DNA of 64,000 nucleotides from Glaciimonas immobilis (GTDB lineage Bacteria; Pseudomonadota; Gammaproteobacteria; Burkholderiales; Burkholderiaceae_D): NCBI RefSeq assembly GCF_011947285.1, contig NZ_JAAOZT010000002.1, positions 558,001 to 622,000 of the forward strand, read 5' to 3'. Shown piece by piece: positions 61,460 to 64,000 of this stretch (position 1 is its first letter; each line of letters starts with the position of its first letter). The notes under the pieces were generated by a model. It saw only the letters and a program-made list of their open reading frames with translations, ran no database searches and was not told where the DNA came from. The position numbers and the translations under genes were made by a program.

Positions 61460-62299
61460 ATGAAAGAAAAAATACAATCTGTCGCGGTTCAGCTTTCTGG
61501 TTTCTCGCCGCGAGAGATTAACATATTCGATGCGACCTTTGCCGTGGAGTCGCATCGGTCTTATCGGTATTTTCGATTACCTGCCGATAGTCTGCAGCGG
61601 GCGGATATTAGTCTGGTCAATGCCGATAATTTGCAGGCGCTTGCAACATTGACACAAACACAAGCTGAAAACGCCTGTCCCATTTTGCTGATCGGCACAG
61701 CGTTGGTGGAGATGCCATTTTTAGCTATTGCCAGGCCGATCAGGTGGCTAAGGTTGTTCGATGCACTTGATCAACTGATTTCGCAGCATCGTCACATTTT
61801 GTCGCAACAAAATGCAGAAACACCCCTTTTAGCTGTTGGCCTTCCTGAGAGACGCCGGCGCGAACGACTTGATCTGGATTTAACCGACCCCCGCGATTAT
61901 GAAAAAATGCGGTCTCGACCGCCACAAACGGATCGTATTCTGGTGGTCGACCGGGACGCGTTATTCCGCGACGATCTGGCATTAACCATGTTAAAGCGGC
62001 TGGTACCGGTGGAATGGGTGGGGGACTCAGCTGCGGCCAACGAGGTTTATACCAAATTACCTATTTCGATCATACTGATCAATCCGCAGTTAAGCGGATT
62101 GGATCCGTATTTTTTCTGCCGCAAAATCAAGCAATGGCACAATAAGACCCGGATTACGGTGATTTTTTTAGCAGACCGTGGATTTGCCTATGATCCAGCA
62201 CTGGCGCAACAAAGCGGCTGCGATGGATTTTTGATGCGCGACTTAGGTCAACCGCAAATTTTCACTGCATTGAGCAAGTTCTTGTTATCACCGGCGTAA
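61460..62299 (+). CDS. Pseudo-receiver domain protein of unknown function
   Basis: A protein of 279 residues from the ATG at 61460 (GGAG upstream; a TTG at 61430 lacks a site). The C-terminal 120 residues fold like a receiver domain (RILVVDRDALFRDDLALTML, ILINPQLSGLDPYFFCRKIK, ITVIFLADRGFAYDPALAQQ, SGCDGFLMRDL). The phospho-acceptor position reads Asn (ILINP instead of VLLDx) and the conserved Lys near the end is Arg (LMRDL). The N-terminal half, about 135 residues, looks like another alpha/beta domain with an Arg-rich linker (ERRRRERLD). No output domain. Probably a phosphorylation-independent docking protein. Confidence 0.75.
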   Translation: MKEKIQSVAVQLSGFSPREINIFDATFAVESHRSYRYFRLPADSLQRADISLVNADNLQALATLTQTQAENACPILLIGTALVEMPFLAIARPIRWLRLFDALDQLISQHRHILSQQNAETPLLAVGLPERRRRERLDLDLTDPRDYEKMRSRPPQTDRILVVDRDALFRDDLALTMLKRLVPVEWVGDSAAANEVYTKLPISIILINPQLSGLDPYFFCRKIKQWHNKTRITVIFLADRGFAYDPALAQQSGCDGFLMRDLGQPQIFTALSKFLLSPA

Positions 62300-62423
62300 T
62301 GTGTTCAACCCTATGCATCGGTCACCGGCGCATTGATATATAAAGCGAGCCGTGCCACTCCAGTCCAGCACCCACGAAGCACTAACCGTCTCAGCAACCA
62401 ATCATTGTCTAAACGGTAGTGCA

Positions 62424-63593
62424 TTACTTACTCAGCAACCGCATTCCCCGTTCCAACCCATCAATAGTCAGTCCAAACATCCGATTACTCATAAGCTGCC
62501 GGACAATATCAACCGATTGCCGGTATTGCCACAGACCTTCAGGTTCAGGATTGAGCCATATAAATTTGGGAAACGCGCTGGTAAAGCGCTGCAGCCAATC
62601 GGCACCGGCTTCCTCATTGTTATATTCGACAGAACCACCCGGTTGCAAAATCTCATAGGGACTCATGGTGGCGTCGCCTACAAAGATCAGCTTGGTGTCA
62701 GGCTTATATTTACGCAAAATATCCCACGTAGGAAACCGCTCCGCATGGCGGCGATGGTTATTTTTCCAGACATAATCGTAGACGCAATTATGGAAATAAA
62801 AGAAATCCATATTTTTAAATTCGGTTTTCGCAGCAGAAAACAACTCTTCGGTGCGGGCGATATGGTCGTCCATACTGCCGCCAACGTCGAGCAGCATGAG
62901 CACCTTGATATTATTCTTGCGCTCCGCCTGCATTCTGATATCAAGATAGCCAGCATTGTTGGCGGTGGCACGGATGGTGTCGTCCAGCGCTAATTCTTCA
63001 GCTGCGCCTTCACGGGCAAATTTACGCAGTCGACGCAGTGCTACCTTAATGTTGCGGGTATTGAGTTCACGCTCGTCGTCATAGTCCTTATAGGCGCGTG
63101 CCTCCCACACTTTGACCGCAGTGCGATTGCCACCGTTGCCGCCCATTCGTATGCCTTCGGGATTGGTGCCGCCATGACCGAAAGGCGACGTGCCGCCAGT
63201 GCCGATCCATTTATTGCCGCCTTCGTGGCGGCCTTTTTGCTCTTCCAGCAGCTCTTTAATCCGGTCCATGAGCTTGTCGTAGCCGAACTTTTCCAGTTGC
63301 GCCATCTGTTCGGGTGTCAGGTCACGCTTCATGCGCTGCATTAACCAGTCGAGAGGAATTTCGGGATTTTTCTCAAAGATTGTCTGGATGCCTTTGAAGT
63401 ACAAACCAAACGCCTTATCGAACTTGTCGTAGTGGGCCTCATCCTTCACCAATGTTGTCCGCGCCAGATAGTAAAAATTATCGAGTGAGGGCGTGATGAC
63501 CTGCTTCTGCAACGCCTCTAGGAGAAGCAGAAACTCATTGATAGAAACGGGAATTTTGGCGCTTTTAAGTGTATAAAAAAAATCGATCAGCAT
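62424..63593 (-). CDS. VWA-domain protein of the CoxE family
   Basis: A protein of 389 residues. The N-terminal 200 residues are the CoxE/DUF58-like helical region (MLIDFFYTLKSAKIPVSINE, FLLLLEALQK). A Gly/Asn-rich stretch (GTGGTSPFGHGGTNPEGIRM) follows, then the VWA domain from about 230, whose MIDAS motif is LLDVGGSMDDH. A conserved Ser of DxSxS is thus replaced by Gly (DVGGS), common in this family. It ends LMSNRMFGLTIDGLERGMRL. It probably works with the MoxR ATPase just upstream as a remodelling pair for an unknown client. The minus-strand unit continues past the window end. Confidence 0.88.
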   Translation of the reverse strand: MLIDFFYTLKSAKIPVSINEFLLLLEALQKQVITPSLDNFYYLARTTLVKDEAHYDKFDKAFGLYFKGIQTIFEKNPEIPLDWLMQRMKRDLTPEQMAQLEKFGYDKLMDRIKELLEEQKGRHEGGNKWIGTGGTSPFGHGGTNPEGIRMGGNGGNRTAVKVWEARAYKDYDDERELNTRNIKVALRRLRKFAREGAAEELALDDTIRATANNAGYLDIRMQAERKNNIKVLMLLDVGGSMDDHIARTEELFSAAKTEFKNMDFFYFHNCVYDYVWKNNHRRHAERFPTWDILRKYKPDTKLIFVGDATMSPYEILQPGGSVEYNNEEAGADWLQRFTSAFPKFIWLNPEPEGLWQYRQSVDIVRQLMSNRMFGLTIDGLERGMRLLSK

Positions 63594-63624
63594 TGAGGGT
63601 TCTCAGATCCACAGACTATTGCAG

Positions 63625-64000
63625 TTATCGGTTTTTGCGCGCCATGTAGACCAGACGTTCGAACAGATGCACATCCTGTTCGTTCTTTAGTAATGCACCA
63701 TGCAGTGGCGGCACAATGGTTTTAATATCGCTACTTTGCAAGGCGGATGCCGGAATGTCTTCCGCCAGCAGTAATTTTAACCAGTCTAGTAACTCGGAGG
63801 TTGACGGTTTCTTTTTTAGTCCGGCAACTTCGCGTACCTGATAGAACGTTTCTAAAGCCTGCGCTAGCAAATCCTTTTTTAATTGTGGATAATGCACATC
63901 GACGATGTCGCGCATGGTTTCTTTGTCGGGAAACTTAATGTAATGGAAGAAGCAACGACGCAAAAATGCATCGGGCAATTCTTTTTCATTATTCGACGTA
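63625..64000 (-). CDS. MoxR-type AAA ATPase, C-terminal part (cut by window end)
   Basis: This is only the last 124 codons of a gene that runs off the window. It reads TSNNEKELPDAFLRRCFFHY then IKFPDKETMRDIVDVHYPQL, the sensor 1, arginine-finger and lid region of MoxR-family AAA+ ATPases, and ends HGALLKNEQDVHLFERLVYM then ARKNR. The Arg pair in AFLRRC fits the arginine finger. It is followed 31 bp later by the VWA gene, giving the classic MoxR-VWA arrangement. Confidence 0.88.
   Translation of the reverse strand, partial: TSNNEKELPDAFLRRCFFHYIKFPDKETMRDIVDVHYPQLKKDLLAQALETFYQVREVAGLKKKPSTSELLDWLKLLLAEDIPASALQSSDIKTIVPPLHGALLKNEQDVHLFERLVYMARKNR

Noticed and set aside
62352-62993. Plus-strand open frame of 213 codons
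   Set aside because: Antisense to the VWA gene, whose motifs and order with MoxR are clear.

Overview
The window looks like chromosome of a betaproteobacterium, most likely order Burkholderiales, family Oxalobacteraceae or close to it. This rests on the mix of families (HtpG, MocR-type regulator, DUF2917-LysE pair, parE / lytic transglycosylase / parC block, DUF4124 transglycosylase, OmpC-type porin) and on moderate base composition. I cannot name a genus from the sequence alone. No rRNA, tRNA or CRISPR array was seen.

Layout. (1) 1-4.6 kb is a degraded, AT-rich accessory patch. It holds an IS5-family transposase wreck, two paralogous AraC-type regulators, a small helix-turn-helix gene with a shifted C-terminus, an IS3-like orfA scrap, and on its right edge a conserved gene that appears to lack its 5' end. 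(2) 5.4-10.6 kb carries a LysR regulator, a DedA-rhodanese fusion, a secreted GDSL lipase/haemolysin resembling the Vibrio thermolabile haemolysin, and an SDR. (3) 10.8-18.8 kb is a minus-strand N-acetylglucosamine (amino sugar) operon: ABC uptake (binding protein, two permeases, ATPase), BadF-type kinase, NagA deacetylase and a SIS-domain deaminase (NagB-II type). Divergent to it, 19.3-23.0 kb encodes an orphan sugar-binding protein followed by an OmpR/EnvZ-type two-component pair. A 10-bp direct repeat in the shared promoter region is a candidate response-regulator site. (4) 23.0-26.4 kb is a four-gene metal-related operon (DUF2796, MacB/LolD-like ABC ATPase and permease, DUF3299), the same gene set as the zinc-linked PA4063-PA4066 cluster of Pseudomonas, with a palindrome on its -10 region. 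(5) 26.5-29.9 kb has a LysR/PACE-efflux divergent pair and a MATE exporter behind a long intergenic region rich in inverted repeats.

(6) 30-43.5 kb is mixed housekeeping and accessory sequence: zinc alcohol dehydrogenase, pirin, CoA transferase, membrane diguanylate cyclase, a porin, small exported proteins, an isolated GspE/PilB-type ATPase, a spermidine-synthase-like protein. (7) 43.5-55.3 kb has a mismatch-type DNA glycosylase, an SDR, a CidA/LrgB pair, a YihY membrane protein, a periplasmic protein with three Cys repeats, HtpG, then an amino-acid module (MocR-type regulator divergent from DUF2917-LysE, followed by RidA and a class I/II aminotransferase). (8) 55.4-64 kb has a small lipoprotein, topoisomerase IV (parC, parE) with a lytic transglycosylase between the subunits, a pseudo-receiver protein, and a VWA/MoxR-ATPase pair cut by the window end.

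The strongest candidates for something under-described are the orphan binding protein plus two-component system beside the amino-sugar operon, the repeat-rich leader before the MATE gene, the pseudo-receiver protein beside parE, and the three-Cys-repeat exported protein.
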